The notes: generated by a model from the sequence alone, not told the origin. A stretch of DNA of 64,000 nucleotides from Diphasiastrum complanatum (GCA_029204225.1 CM055104.1:43553148-43617147); one strand, 5' to 3'. Counted from the stretch's first letter, positions 48,541 through 62,734 are shown. Numbers and translations: made by a program.

Positions 48541-50120
48541 GTGTCTTGCATTTGCTTTCCATTTGCTTATTCTTGTTATTGTATGTTAGGGCCATTTTCG
48601 GCAGGGGATTGGTCCAGCCAAAACATCATGAAAAAGTCAAGGGGCACCACTACTGATGGTGGCTATGCCCTACATGAGTAGCGAAGGTCCTGCCACATCC
48701 AATCCTGGGGTCTTCCTCTGTTACCCCGTGCTCCCAAGCCAATGAGAGTATTCCAGGCTCTCAGAAGTATGACTGTAAGGAGGGGTTGCTTTGATGCAAT
48801 GATTCACTAGCTTTCTAGGGTCCTAGTTCCGTAAAACTTCTGATCACTAATTCGCTTTAGGATCTTGCTAATATCTCTTTCCCCATTGAATTCGGCTTAC
48901 AGTTAGTAAAAATCTTAGATGGGTTGGAAACCGATTTACTGTCTATGATGTGCTCGTGGGGTGCAAGTTATACGCACCGCTTTGTTTGCTAAGCGGTGGT
49001 ATTTTTGCCGACTGTCGGGTCTAGGTATTTTGCTAGATGGTACCGACGGCGGGTGTGGCTAGTGTGACGCTTTAACCAAGGTGGTGTTTTTCAACCACGG
49101 TTGGTGGACGACCCGCTCTGGTGTTTCACAGAGGTCGGATCCTGTTGATACGCTTCATAAATGATGAACAAACGATTCCAAATTGACGATTTCCACAAAT
49201 TATCCATAATGTTGTATGTCAACTAGTTTATAGGCCGACCAACAACCAAATGCATTTACTATGAATTCTCATGCTACCAAACCGCAATACACAACTTCTC
49301 TAACAGTGAAAAACACTGGTTTCATAATACTTACGCATACTATCAGAAATCACTTGACTCCTCTACTAGAGTATGTAGTAAGTTTTTTGAATACTGACGG
49401 AGAATGACAAAGGTAAAAAATGCTAAGGCTCTTGGTATTCTAGTCATGGCATACAACAATTCAGTTATCACATATCAGAAAACCGTTTTCCTACTTTGAT
49501 AGAATATAAGCTCACCTTCCAAACTCTAACCCACAAGGATAGTCCGGTGCTCATAATACAGATACATGCGAAAACGAAACTGTCACTTAATTTGGAATGA
49601 CGAAGGCTACAGAAAACCGACACTTTACACACAGACATGACACTTCAATTTCCACTCTTTCAGGAAGAGACTGACAAATGATTATGTCATGGTAGGGACA
49701 TGGCAGATGCGGAATCATTGACATGATTAAGTTCTAAAGTATCAAACACATCACACAGTACTAGTATGCTACAACTATGATTCTTGTAACAATTCTAACC
49801 GCAATACAAAATGATTTCTCAGCATCCTACACAGACCAGTCACTCAATAGCCGAATGCAAGTATGGACATTAAGCACGCATATTCGTACGGAAAGCAAGT
49901 AAGTACAGAAATAAAGTCTATAAAAAAGCGACCAAGGTGAAGTAAAACCATACCTCAATGTGAGCATAGGATCGGAAATCGGGGAGGTACTAGTCATGAA
50001 TGCTGCAGAATCTCGGTCTCATTGTCTCTGTCATCTCGCTTGCCATTCTAGAATGCGATGGATATGTACTTGAATGCTTGATACAGAGTTACGATGAACT
50101 ACACATGTATTCAATCTCTT
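48004..50120 (+). mobile_element. 3' region of the third Athila/Tat-like element
   Basis: A TATA-like CCATAAAAAGGC (about 48370) and a CT repeat at 48452-48534 suggest an LTR-like or leader insert after the integrase. From about 48590 the sequence becomes similar to the 3' module of copy 1: GTCGGGTCTAGGTATTTTGC (49015) matches 5417 onward, GTGTTTCACAGAGGTCGG matches 5515, and the CAGAATCTCGGT...TCTAGAATGCGA stretch (50005-50058) matches 6207-6260. Confidence 0.55.
48452..48534. repeat. (CT)n microsatellite
   Basis: About 41 uninterrupted CT units within the third retroelement. Confidence 0.95.
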
Positions 50121-53100
50121 TGAATGTAATCCATTATCTTCTTGAATGTCATCTAGCAGTGAGCATTGCCCTCTGTTAGTGTGATTGGCAACAACGGTCA
50201 GAACTGAACCATGGAACTTAGATGACAGATGATGAAGACGGGTGTTTCAAACAGTCAACGATGGCCGGGCATAACCAATTGCTCTTCCCTTCTCTGTGAA
50301 GGAATCAAGTGCTCTGTCCATGATGTGATGTAAAACAGCAGAATGAGCAATGGAAATTCAAAGATGGGCCCTTCCTATCAGCGGTGAACATGCATAAATA
50401 GATCGCTTAAGTACTCTCTTTGAATCAACAAAGCAATTATATTGTGATGTACAGTAGAACACATTCGCTATGAGGATTGTATTTCAGGAGCATCCATAGA
50501 TGTTTTGTCTGTCTATCTGCGCTAAAAGAGAGAGATAGCTATCTGTGATGAAGACCAGAGTCAGAATGGCATATGATTTCGATGGATCCAAAAAAAATTC
50601 CAGAGGTGCTCTGTCCATCTGCGATGGAAGGCAGAAAAGAAGCAACAAAATTGTAGAAATGTTTCTTCCTATCAGCGATGGACTGGCAGAAATCAGAATT
50701 GCAGGTCTGATTTTTTCTGATGCAGGGCCGCAGACATGTCTCAGTAGACAACAGGCAGAGGTGGGAAGCGTTGACAGTCAGACAACGAACTGGTATACGC
50801 AGCACACAGAGGTAAGGCAGTAAGCATCGAGCAGTACTTGCACATAAATGAAGGATCAGCAAGCAAAGGCAGCCAGCGGGCAGCTTGGTAATTTCAAAGA
50901 GAATCAACAGAGGTACGATGACTCATAAATTAGCAATGGAGGGCCTTAGATGGGCGATTGCATTCTCGACAGAAATGTGAAATCTGCCAACTGGAATTAA
51001 GTGATCTCTGACACAAAAAGATCTTGATGATTGAAAACACAAGTACACTCATGCCTCCTCAGGATCAGCAAGTAATTGCTTGTAGAAGTGCTTCGTTCCC
51101 CGTGCGATTGGCTACCACAGAAATGCTCTTGATTGGGCAAACACATAATTTCACAGGTCCAATACACTTATGGACAGAGAATCAGCCATGAAGTAGGGTG
51201 TATACTTGACCATTGCTAGTTAGATTCTCATAACCAATGGACTAAGGTTATGAGACTAAGGAATATTTTTCATCTCTGCCTCTTCATAATAACGCACCCT
51301 TATCATACTAAAAGAATTCCCTTTCGAAACAATTTGAACCTTCATAAACACTTGATAAAGAAATTGATAGAAAAATTTGATGTAATGAAGTGACAATGGG
51401 GCCTCTTACATTATCTACCCTCAAAATATTTGTGATATTGAGATCATCAAAAGAACTACCCTCCTCTCAACGAGCTCATAGTATAGACTCTCTTACTTTC
51501 AAAGATCTATCACTTTAGACTTATAATGACACTTGATCTCAATACCTACTCCTCATAATGAAATTATTGGATATTTAAGGACTAGCGATGAAGCAAGTGT
51601 CACTCCTCAAGATTGGAACTTGTAAAAAGTGATGAAAGTTATCTCATTGAAGGAACTCTATGAAACTCTCAAGCAAATTGGTGAGATCATATGACATCCT
51701 ACCCATCACACATACCTTGTAATCCACACCCCTCTACTCATACAAAACATAGATGGAATGATACAATGCATGATCACGTTATCAAAGGAACCTTTCGATA
51801 ATATTCACCTCATACCTGATGCAAAATAGTAAGGAGATATCAAAGGGAAAAATGAATATTCAAGAGCATAATATCTCCATGATAACCTCTCTCAACCAAA
51901 CAAGCTTTCAACAATGCAACACAACCAAATCCACTAATATCAACTCCTTCCTCAAAGACAACAAAGATCCCCAAACTACTAACTCATAAAAATTCTCAAC
52001 TCAATCTCAACATGGAACTACCTCTCAACATCCAACTCAACAAATTAGCAACTCCCATGACTTCTAACTAACTCTCAACAAATGGAATGAAATTCTCAAT
52101 CAACATGGCATTCAACTATCACATCAAACTCATCAAACTCTCCACTCTCAACTTAGCAACTATCAACATCATCTCATTATCCAATTATCCAACTATATAC
52201 ATCATTTCATTATCTCAATTCTCTCATCAAACTATCACATCATCATCCAACTATATCCAACTATCTCTTAACACAAAGAGTGGCCTCCTTTTATAGTAAA
52301 TCCCAAGTGTCCCCCTTCAAAATGAGGCTTTGCCAATTTTCATGCCCTTCAAGCCCTCTTTGCCATTTGTCCTCAACCCATTTGATAGTACACCTAGTGG
52401 CCTCCATAAGAGAGTGGGGGAGTGGTGCATTCAAGGCCCTCTTCCAAAACTAGCCAAGATGCCATTTTTGTCAAAGGCTAGTGAGGCCATTCAAGTTTCC
52501 CCTTTTGTACAACCTAGAAGCCCAAAATGTGGATTGTGGAATATTTGAGAAGTCTAGATTTTAAACTCAGAGCTAAATGGCAAGGGTTGAAAGAAGCTAG
52601 TGTCATGAATGTGCACAACTTTTTCCCTTCCATTCTTTTTTGCTATAATTTAACTTCTCACGATCAAATCTTTCCATGTTGATAAAAAAAAAAAGAAGCC
52701 TTGTCTCTCAAATATGATACAATCATTGTGGTTTGCAATTGAATATCAATAAATTGCTCCTCATTAAAGAAAATTGATGAAGATGCTATATTGCCAACAT
52801 ATAAGAAGAAAAACAATCAACGAAGGGGTGATATCATTGTCATTCTTCTAGAAAAAATCTCCATATCAATGTCATAGTAAAAAAGCTAGTATGTGTGGTT
52901 GCATATAGACCAACAATTGCAAACATTCTAATTGGATGGTTGTTTGAAGCATGAGTATAATGTGGTGAAATTCAAAAGCCACATAGAAGTCCCCACGTGT
53001 AAGGTGCAATGGAAACAATAATTCATTTTTGCATGATTGGATCTTCAATATCTGAGAGTCCCCATTTCGACACATTTTGTCCTTTTCAATATAGGCATGC

Positions 53101-53636
53101 CAAAGAACATTTTGAATGTAATTGATGACCAACTTGGATCAACAATCCACTTCAAAGCTACGGTTGTGATAAGTCAATGCGTGGTTGACAGTGTGACACA
53201 TTTGAAATATGAGCAACTAAAAAAACTTAGTAATACTTGAAAAAATAAATGCCAATCAAAATTATTGGCATTTGTAATGCTTTCCATTTTGAAGGTACTA
53301 TGCAGACATTTTTTTAGACCTCGAGGACTATATCTTTTTCATTTTAAAGGTATATATGTCAAAAGAACAAAGTACATCCCTACTACATCTTTTGACACAT
53401 TGAAATTTTCATGCTTTTAAATATCTTCTTCATATCAAATATAAAACAATATTGTCCAATATCTTTACCATTTCCAACTTAAAATGTAACCCTATATACG
53501 TCCCATGTCTTATACAATGAAAGTCAGTGTAGAGAATTTTTTTGTTACATGTCATGTATTTAAATACATACATGCTCAAAAGAGAATAACAATATCCATT
53601 GTACGCTTTGTTAGGTCCAAAAAGAATTTATTAGTC
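50121..53636. other. gene-free stretch
   Basis: No protein or RNA gene recognised. 50370-50720 repeats words such as ATCAGCGATGG, CATCTGCGATGGA and GGCAGAAA, probably retroelement leader. 51880-52270 is an A/C-rich stretch of CAACTATC/CAACATC words. Confidence 0.5.
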
Positions 53637-54373
53637 TTAACACTAGAGTTGTAGGAAAATGTGCACAAAAATGTGCATTTCATGCACTTTTCAAAAAATT
53701 CATCACAAATTTTGGGCAAATTGCAAGGAAGATATGATGTGTCAAACATGTAGGGGTAGTAGTCAAACTTTGATATTTTTTCAAATGCCAGTGTATAATA
53801 ACATGTCTTTCACTTATAACTGCATACTTTGAAATTTTCTATATAACCATAGCAACATGCCCATAGAAATAATCTATTTGGAGCTCTATTAAAGTACATA
53901 CAAATACTTAAAGTTTCTTATTTCAAGTGCTGAAAGGTATTGTTAGAATCAAGAAAGCTAGAGGCATGATTTATAAATGAAAACAACAACAATCTACTAT
54001 ACATGTGTGTGTCTCTTAAAAAATGAAAAAAGAAAAAAGAAAAAAGAAAATTCAACATGATTTAACTGTATAAATGCGTCTACACACAAAACAGTAGCAC
54101 AAACAAGTCATGCTTGTTGTTCTCTACTACTCATAAAAATCTGTCAAAGGCTAAAAAATGGAATCTTTTCTAGGCCATTTTCTCATCAATCCGGATAAAA
54201 ATTTCACCATTTTTAAACATTACGAGTAAGCGAGTTTCCTTGCATAAAAAGTTGATAGAATTGAATTTTGATATGTCCATCTCTAGTTATTCCTTCAACA
54301 AGTATGCATGGGTTTAATGCACAATAAATTTTCCATGTGCACAAAAGTGTGCTGAAAACGACTCTAGTGTTAA
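53637..54373. mobile_element. TTAA-flanked inverted-repeat element (MITE-like, 729 bp)
   Basis: Ends are CACTAGAGTTGT (53641) and, in reverse from 54369, CACTAGAGTCGT: 11 of 12 matching. Each end is directly flanked by TTAA (53637-53640 and 54370-54373). TGTGCAC words lie near both ends. The interior is AT-rich and non-coding. CACTA...TAGTG ends suggest a CACTA-type MITE (3-bp duplication), while the exact TTAA flanks fit a piggyBac-type element; sequence alone does not decide. Confidence 0.6.
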
Positions 54374-54383
54374 GAATGAAGGC

Positions 54384-54386
<3 letters not shown>

Positions 54387-54470
<84 letters not shown>
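54387..54470. repeat. (CT)n microsatellite
   Basis: About 42 CT units starting 14 bases past the right TTAA of the inverted-repeat element. Confidence 0.95.
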
Positions 54471-54473
<3 letters not shown>

Positions 54474-54695
54474 AACCAATTCCCTCTTTAGACCCTCAAA
54501 GTGCCATTAATAAAGTTAACAACCCAAAAATGGCTTAAACTTTAAAAGGGCTAATTGGGCTAACTGAACTTTGAGATAGTTATGTTTAGTTAAGTCATGG
54601 GCTTTTGCCTATAGGTAGGCATTAGACATTAATTTTGGGGATTTTTTTGGCTCATTTGCATTTGAGAGAACTTTAAGGTCTACCACCTCTTCCTC

Positions 54696-54983
54696 TTGTG
54701 CATGAGAGACAATGGAATCTTCCATGCTAGGTCTCATGAGAGCCAATGGAATGTTTCAATGAGAGCCAATGGAATCTTCCATGCTAGGTCTCATGTGCCC
54801 AACGTAATGCCTTGTGCTCAGGTGTCCTTTGTATTTTGGGACCACCTCCAGGAGCATAATGTCCATCCAATTTTCTCTCTTAGTAATCTGTCATTCTCTC
54901 TCCTCTCTCCGGTGGAATTCACTTTCCCTCTCCTCTCTCCGGTGGAATGCACATTTTCTCTCCTCTCTCCGGTGGAATTTGCA
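54696..54983. repeat. short tandem repeats (30-bp unit x3 and an AATGGAATCTTCC unit)
   Basis: TCCTCTCTCCGGTGGAAT recurs at exactly 54901, 54931 and 54961 (30-bp period). Just upstream, AATGGAATCTTCCATGCTAG occurs at about 54711 and 54770 with a partial copy between. The 30-bp period makes an in-frame 10-residue repeat, but I do not think the frame is a gene. Confidence 0.8.
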
Positions 54984-55092
54984 TGTGCTATGTGGCAGCT
55001 CGTCATTGGCTGTCCACATCCACATTCCACCACAAACGTAAAAAAATTTGCCAAAAAAAAAATGGCAAAAAACCGGAAAAAAAATAACTGTT

Positions 55093-55270
55093 CCACGCGT
55101 ACGGCCGTACCGTACGGCCAAAAATGGAAAAAAAAAAAAAACCTTCGCGCAATGGCATTACGTATGGGAAGGCCTGAAGCCCTCGGGCCTTCCTTGCTGG
55201 TTGGGGCCTGCCCTCGGGCTCCCGCCCTCGGGCAAGGGCCCTCCCAGCAAGGAATGCCCTCAGGCAGGGC
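55093..55270. other. GC-palindrome word block and CCCTCGGGC repeats
   Basis: GTACGGCCGTACCGTACGGCC lies between two A-runs, in the same style as the palindrome blocks at 10.6, 21.7 and 30.1-30.6 kb. It is followed by four or five CCTCGGGC-type words (55180-55265). No coding content. Confidence 0.5.
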
Positions 55271-55811
55271 CTTCTCCCCCACAACAAAAGAGGAATAGAT
55301 GGATGAATTATAAGACCCTCACATTAGATAGTCACAAAAATAGGAGCAAAGATAAGAGACTGTTCTAAATAGGCAAAATTGAACTATTACAAGACTTCAC
55401 TGTCATCTTCATGGTTTGTAGCATTGAAACAAGTACTTAAGATTGATTCATTAGCCTCTTTGTAAGTAACACATCCATTTGCCACAACAATGATTTTGAA
55501 ATTCTTGGATGAACTACAATGATAACTTTCAAAAGCTTCAAAGTTTTAGTTCATGATAAGTGAAGTGCACTTGAGGAATTTCAACGAGCAATCTATCTTG
55601 ACCAACTTTTGGAGTCTTAAAGAGGGGTGCATCATCCGTCGATAATTCTCTCTCAAAACAAACTCCAAATAACCATGTGGTTATTTTACAAACCAAAAAA
55701 AAGAGAGCAAAAACAATGGCATCTCAAGATAGGATGCCAAAAGCTAAACACATTTGGCTAGCACCACTTTGCCCATTATATGTAGTCTTTCGAGTAAGAG
55801 ATTCCAACGTT

Positions 55812-55908
55812 GTTGTTAGACTTTTTAATTAAGTCAAGTTCTAAAAACTTGGGCTTAATTGTTGTTAGACTTTTTAATTAAGTCAAGTTCTAAAAACTTG
55901 GGCTTAAA
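55812..55908. repeat. 49-bp tandem duplication
   Basis: GTTGTTAGACTTTTTAATTA and the following bases through GGGCTTAA are repeated perfectly at 55812 and 55861. Confidence 0.9.
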
Positions 55909-55909
55909 T

Positions 55910-58900
55910 CCCATACGCAAAGTGGACATTTGACTCCTAGCCATTTTCTATAAGAGAAAAGCATTGTACTCAAGGAAATTATCCATAAAGGAAATGGTTT
56001 TGGGTCCCCATGCTATTCGTTTACTTATGTAAGCTTTCTTACTTTCTATTGTGTGCCTTTAGTTTTGCAACACATATTCAATAGTTAGTTATGGGACATG
56101 TCTTTTGACCACTTGCATATGATGGGTTGTGTGTGTGGTTTGCCTTGTGCTTAAGTTAGTTTAGTGCATGGGATAAGTGGAGCGTGGTAAAAGATTTGGA
56201 AAATGTTAGTCTGTGGTAGTTTAATGTACATTGTGTGAAGGAGAATTTGAGTTGGGGATAGGAGATTGAGTTTCAGTCTCTCTATTTTGCATGTACATGA
56301 ATGTTAATGCTTAAACATAGCATGTCCACCTCTTTGTCTTACTGAAGGATAGTAGGAACTTCAAGGCACCTCATTGGATCGTAACCCTCTTCCCCATTGT
56401 ACTACATGACACTCAGGAGACCGTCAAAAGGAGTCTACAAATTTTCAACACACACCAAAAGATAAAAAACCTTAAATGGCAAATGGGAACACTAAATGGT
56501 TACCTAACAAAGTTTCAAAAAATTTGGTAGAAATGAATTTTTGTATTCATATATATAGTTGAGGAGGCCAACAATTCATCTAACCCGAAAATAAATTTCT
56601 TCTAAACCTAACTCAAAAGAAGTGGGCAAATCTGAACTTGTTAAGTATACCTGCCACTCAAACATAAATTGGAAGTGTGAAGGTCTCTATACAACAATTT
56701 CTTTATCTTTCTTGAATTAAAAGCTTCACAAATGTCTTGGGTGGTATGCATGTACATACTTCATCTATCTAAGTCTCATCAATGAACATACATGTAAAAG
56801 TACTGTTTGTTTCTATTTGTTAGGGAAAGTTAGAATAATATATTTATTTCATAATCTTCAAAACATTTCTTTCCATATTATTTTGAGCTTTAAACTATCA
56901 AAAAAAAAAAACTTGAGTAGGTTCAAATTAAAAGTTCACTTTGCTACAAAAAATAGAATAGAGTCGATCTCATGAGACACCCTTATATTCCAAGATGTAA
57001 CACATCTACACTCACCAACCCTTTCATTGACAACATGGCACACTGTAAGGAGAAGCACCTCCAAGATTCTGCTTACAAGACACACACAAAGGAATGATTG
57101 GGGAGCCAAACCACCCAACCATGCAGATGCTACTAAATCAATCTCCAATAGCATCTCCCCCATGCTAGGGAATAGGATGCAAGTGTAGAGAGAGTAACCT
57201 AGCAATTAATCACACAACAAGAATGACAGTATTGCGTGTTTCTCCAACCCTAGCTTTACCTATGCATGCGCCCATGCAAGCATATAGTATTCCCATACAT
57301 GTAGTCATTACTATTGATACTCTACACCATGCCAATGGTCATCCTAACCCATGCAATAGCTCCACATGTCACAATATGTGTGACTGGGTCCTCACAAGGT
57401 TATTAATTACATTTCTGGCCTAGTTCGACATACTGAGTCGTAACCAATAATCTCGAGTACTGGAGTACTATATGTATCCAAGTCTAGGACTATGCCGAAA
57501 CCTATATGCAAGACGTGGACATAACACACATACTTCATTAGTTTTCTAGATACTAGAGCATTGCTCAAAGAGCATTCTTCAAGAAATTATTTGGGTCCCT
57601 TAAAATGTATTTTCTCAAGAGCAAAAGGATCCCTTCCTTCCACTTCATAGAATAGCTTGATTTTGAACCTTATCAAGTTTCTAGCTATTTCTCTTTTAAT
57701 TAGATTTCAAAGCATTCTCTATCCAAATTCACAATAACCTACAAGTACTTTTTGGTCGAATTAAGCCTTGAATGAATGTCTAACCAAGTAATTGTCACTT
57801 TTTTTGGCATACGTGATTGTATGTGTAGAGAAAAGGCACATATGAAATGTATAGTTAAACTGTTATCTAGAATATTTACACTTACTCTAGGTGTAAATTG
57901 ATGTTGATCATAGATATACCTCGTTCAAAAATAAAATGTTTTTCTTGTTGACTAAATTAATATTTAAAAAAAAAAAAGGTGATTACCTTTGTCAAATACA
58001 AATAAAAAATCTTTAATGTTTACTTAAGTAGATCTTTTGTTAAGCATATGTATTCTTTTCTTTTCTTTTTTCTCTTGAGTCTCTTTTTTCATTTTCCTAT
58101 CATACATACTTATTTTGCTCCTACATTGCTCATGAAGGATTTTTTTATAAATCCGTTAAAACCTTTAAGCCTATGAACCTTAGCTACAAAAACACAAGAG
58201 CTCTAAGGAAAATTTTGTAATGGCAATGTCATGCACATATTGTTGACAAGGGGCCTCCATTTCATATCAAGCTATGTCAAGCACAACCTCAAGCATCAAC
58301 TTATACTTGGCATTGATCTCCCTATTTGCTTATGTTTAGCATAACTTGTTTTTGTGAAAATTTGATGACCAAATTTGTGCACAATCAATCATCTAGCATT
58401 CATCAAGATTTATCAACAAAAGCACCTCAAAACAACAAAAGCTCAAAATAGAAGAATGCTCATATTACAAAGAGTAAATGTGATCACATAATGGGGGACT
58501 CATTGCATGTTCTGACATGTGTTGGACTGGAATTGGGTAGGTCATGGGCATTTAGCGCCTGGAGTTACAAAACACTTCAAGCTTATCATTGAGCTATGCA
58601 TAGTATAGTATGTACCAAGCAAGTGTGCTCTTAATTTTAAATCCATCTTAGTCATTCGAGTCCAAGATTTAAGATATTTTAATCAAAGCTACTACCTTAA
58701 CTTGTATAGGTAGTTTGGAAATTTTCAAAGGGTAGTTTGGCTATAATTGTGGTTTTGACCAATTCCCCTATGTAGTGATTTCTTATTAAATTGCTTCCTT
58801 TGAAAATCCATTCATCATTAAGAAAATTTATAGTGCAACACGTACAAAAATCCTAAACAATTGAGTAGTTTTCAAATAGTTCGATCACATAATATGAAGA

Positions 58901-58924
58901 TGAAGGTTCAAATAACTATATTTA

Positions 58925-58982
<58 letters not shown>

Positions 58983-60342
58983 TTTTTACTCGTATTTTGG
59001 AGCACCTTAAAAAATAAGCCTTCCATATGCTTACAAATCATTTACACATTCCACCAAAAGTCTAATGTGGTCATTTTTTACTTGTATTTTGGAGCATCTT
59101 CAAAAATAAAATTTCCATGTGCTTACAAATCATTTACAGGTTCCAATGAATGGCTACCATGCAATGCAGCACATGCAAATTTTGGTGAAATTTGGTTGCC
59201 ACATAGAACATGCACATTCTATTGGAATGTCCATGTGCTATGTGACATGTAGACATTTGGTTTGTTGGAAAATAATAGCTCCATAAAAAACATGAAACTT
59301 AGGCATTAAATAGGGGAAGGTCCTACCTCCCCGTGGTTTTTCCAAGACGCCATTTAAAAAGCACTCAACAAGTGAGTAGTCTAAAAAGCAATGTTATTCC
59401 ATGATATGAAAAAGATGATTTGAAGATAGCTACTACCCTTTAGATGTATGACAAATAATGAAAGAGTGCTACATCCCATTGTTAAAATGGAAATTCATGT
59501 GCCTAAATTCTACAAGTAGTATTTATAAGCTTGATACAATATAAAACCAAATTGAGAGCTAAATATTAGTAGGAGAGTGTACGAGATGGAAATACCTAGT
59601 GAACAATCAACTAGCCACATGAAAATAAACCTCAAAAACAAGCGAGGAGGTGTTAAAAGTCTCAATTAACTATTGAGAATCAGTTGACATAGTAAGATTG
59701 TCCCACACATAAGTAGGGGTGTGCAATTTTATCCACCAATAGCAAAATAAAACATCTTTAATTTGACAATTTGAACTAATAGAATCCCAGAGTTTAAATG
59801 TTAATGTAATTGAGTGCTAGCTAGGCAAGGCAATTCTAATTCCCAAGAGATTGTCATGACACCTATCAAGAAACATGGAGAAGATTATTAGTAGTATAGA
59901 GTGGAGACGACCAATGTCACTTCCAAAGTTGTCTCACATTGAGGTCCTCACAAACAATGTGTTTGTTCATGTTAAAATCCGATGAAATTTTTGTATTTTG
60001 TCAATATCTTCTTGTAGTTAGAGATAGAATGCAATTAATATTACATGACACGCCATGTGCTACATAATCGGTGAACCATGGATAGAATGAAACTCGCAAA
60101 AGTCACAAATAATTTACTTGCAGATTGTCAAAACCCCTAATTATTTGGCTTTTCCTATGCATGTTTCAGATTGAAATTATAAAAATTACTGTAATGACAT
60201 TGGAATGACATTGGCCTTTATTCTTGTTATGTTTCAAATCCTAGTAACATCTAATTTTTTAGCATTCTACAAAAGGTGGAAATTCAAACATCCTTGTGGT
60301 GAGTGAATTTGATGCATGGCATTCTTGGAGGGAGAGAGGGTG

Positions 60343-60344
<2 letters not shown>
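55910..60344. other. gene-free stretch
   Basis: Long AT-rich region with no protein I can recognise. It holds (AC)n at 58926-58980, directly followed by a diverged direct repeat: ATTTTTTACTCGTATTTTGG at 58981 and ATTTTTTACTTGTATTTTGG at 59073, 92 bases apart. Confidence 0.5.
58926..58980. repeat. (AC)n microsatellite
   Basis: About 27 uninterrupted AC units. Confidence 0.95.

Positions 60345-60420
<76 letters not shown>
60345..60420. repeat. (AG)n microsatellite
   Basis: About 38 uninterrupted AG units. Confidence 0.95.
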
Positions 60421-60423
<3 letters not shown>

Positions 60424-60553
60424 CAAAATTTCACATAGTTCCTTTTGACAAAGCAAGACTGAACCTTGTGAAGCCTTTATTCATATTCCAACAAGGTTAC
60501 ATAGAGCTGAAAAGTAAAATATAGTACTCAAAAAGCACCATAAGACATAACCA

Positions 60554-61090
60554 CTTTCAAGACGTCCAGCTGATACCTGCCACCATCCCACAACACATAA
60601 CTGCACGAGTTAGTACAGTGGGGAAGACAGGTGTCATAGCTGAGCGTCAGTTGTTATCCATGTCCAAAAGAAGCTATACTATTTAACAACATAAATAACA
60701 TTTACAAATCATAGTCCAGTCTTCTCAAACGGCATAAAGTTTTTTTAGCGATAGGCCAAGCCCTAATATTACCATCTTAGGGCTTGTGCCAAGCCGATTT
60801 ATTTTGTGGGCAATTGGTCCATATCATTTCATATTGTATTTAGACAATGTATGGAAAAGTGTAACTGTATATATATTAACTAGCTAAAAGACAAAGAAAA
60901 ACATTGTAAAGCAAAACAAATTTCAAGACATCCAGTTGGTACCTGCCACCACCCCACCACACAAAACCGCACAAGTTAGCATAGTGAGGAAGACAGGTGT
61001 CAAAGCTGAATGTCAGTTGTTATCCATGTCCAAAATAAGTTTAGCAGCTTAACAACTTAAAATATTTGATGTAGAAATGTAGTCCAATCT
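60554..61090. repeat. diverged direct repeat of about 165 bases
   Basis: TTTCAAGACGTCCAGCTGAT...GGAAGACAGGTGTCATAGC...TGTTATCCATGTCCAAAA (from about 60554) recurs in the same order from about 60928, some 375 bases later, ending both times near ATAGTCC/TGTAGTCC. Probably part of a retroelement LTR or leader. Confidence 0.7.
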
Positions 61091-61529
61091 TCCCTATGTA
61101 AACATTGAATATAAGCGTTGTTTGAGGATTCTGCTAACCCGTTGCATAGCGGATAGTATGGGGTACTTTTGCAATGCTTTGCAAAATGAAATGCTTCTCC
61201 TTCGGTTATTGAAGTTAAAGGCATAAAATTAGCTCGTTGAGGATTTGATTTGATTTGTGCGTAGTGTCCTTAAATAACGTCAACCACCAGTATCAGGCTA
61301 ATAATATTTTCTTAGTGGTATTGTCAAACAAAAAGTGTCCTCCTCCTTCACCTTCATGCGATAGGAATTTTTTTTTTTTACTTCATCCTCATTAACACAT
61401 CCTAATTATTCCATCTACACCTTTTTTATACAATTGTCCAGCAATTAGAAGGTAAGATCTAGGCTTTGAAATCAGTTTGCACTTATTGACTTAGACATAG
61501 TTGGATTCATTACTCTGGTTGATGAAAAT

Positions 61530-62530
61530 GAGACTAGGTCTTTGGCCCACATCTAGGAGTAGTGTCGATTTGGAATAGGTAGGCATCCGATAGATCATCA
61601 TTTATAGGTTTTGTGACTTTCTCGGCTGAATCTATGCTGGATAAATGCTTAGCAAGAAAATGTTGCTTACCTTTCCTAATGATAATTTTAAAGTCGAACT
61701 CTAGAAGGATGAGTAACCATCGTGCTATGCGACCAGTGTTGCATGGTTTATTTAACATATATAGCAATGCTTGATGATCAGTATTGAATTTAAATTGATT
61801 TCCTAATAAATAATGCCGTAACTTTTGTACAACATTTATCATTGCTAAAGCCTCTCCTTCATGGACTAATTTACTTCAGCAGGCACTAGTTGTCGGCTGA
61901 GGAAACGAATTGGGTAGTCTTTCATGAATTCTCCTGGCTATGTTAGGATGACTCCAATAGCATACTTACTAGCGTCAGTATGAACATGGATTCTATTTGA
62001 TAGTTTAGTGCTCAGAGAATGGGTGCAATAAAAAGTGTGTGCTTCAAATCCTCAATGACTTGTATTCTTTCTTTGGACCATTTTGGACCCGTAATCACTA
62101 CATAAATTAATCTAGCTTTTCCTGCAAAATCAGAATAAATATATGATAATAATTACAACGGCCTACGAAGATATAGATTTCTTTTACCGTGGTTGGTAGT
62201 GGCATTTCTTGAATCACTTTCACCTTTGCTGGATCCGTTGAGATACCATCTTTGGATATGATATGTCCTAAGACAACACCATGTGTACCCAAATCTGACA
62301 TTTCTCTGGATTCAGTGAAATTCCATACTTTCTACATTGAATCAAAACTTTTTCGAGACAATCAAGATGGTCACAATTTTTAGATTTAACACCAATATCA
62401 TCTAGATATATCTCTAAAATCATATGCAGTAGATCTTTAAACGCAAAACTGCATTACTCTTTGAAATGTTGATGGAGCATTATAGAGTTCACATTCAGCC
62501 AAAATTTTATTTACACCTCTACATATTATA
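61530..62530 (-). pseudogene. Ty3/gypsy pol relic (RT palm, thumb, RNase H), minus strand
   Basis: Read on the minus strand: APSTFQRVMQF (about 62480), then, after a frameshift, HMILEIYLDDIGVKSK with the Y-L-D-D catalytic motif (about 62415), YGISLNPEKC, a frameshift, LGHIISKDGISTDPAKVKVI (about 62250) and, after a gap with stops, RNase H (KLRHYLLGNQFKFNTDHQAL, then FDFKIIIRKGKQHFLAKHLS). It differs from copies 1/2, which have lost this palm. The opposite orientation marks a separate insertion. Confidence 0.8.
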
Positions 62531-62734
62531 ACAAGGTGATTTGAATATCACAAACAACTTTGCTATCGGAAAATGAAATAAGTAAAGGCTTGCAATTAAA
62601 ATGAATTAGATATTTAAAAAACCACATTATTGAACTTAGACTCGCCTAGAAGAGACGTGTTAACCTTGAGAGAATCTTCTGATAGCTTCCCACTATCAAA
62701 AGCTAATGATTAGTGACACATTATCTACTCTCAT

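Noticed and set aside
54696..55298. 200-codon plus-strand frame
   Set aside because: Built from the 30-bp and AATGGAATCTTCC tandem repeats and from A-rich and GC-rich low complexity; no family resemblance.
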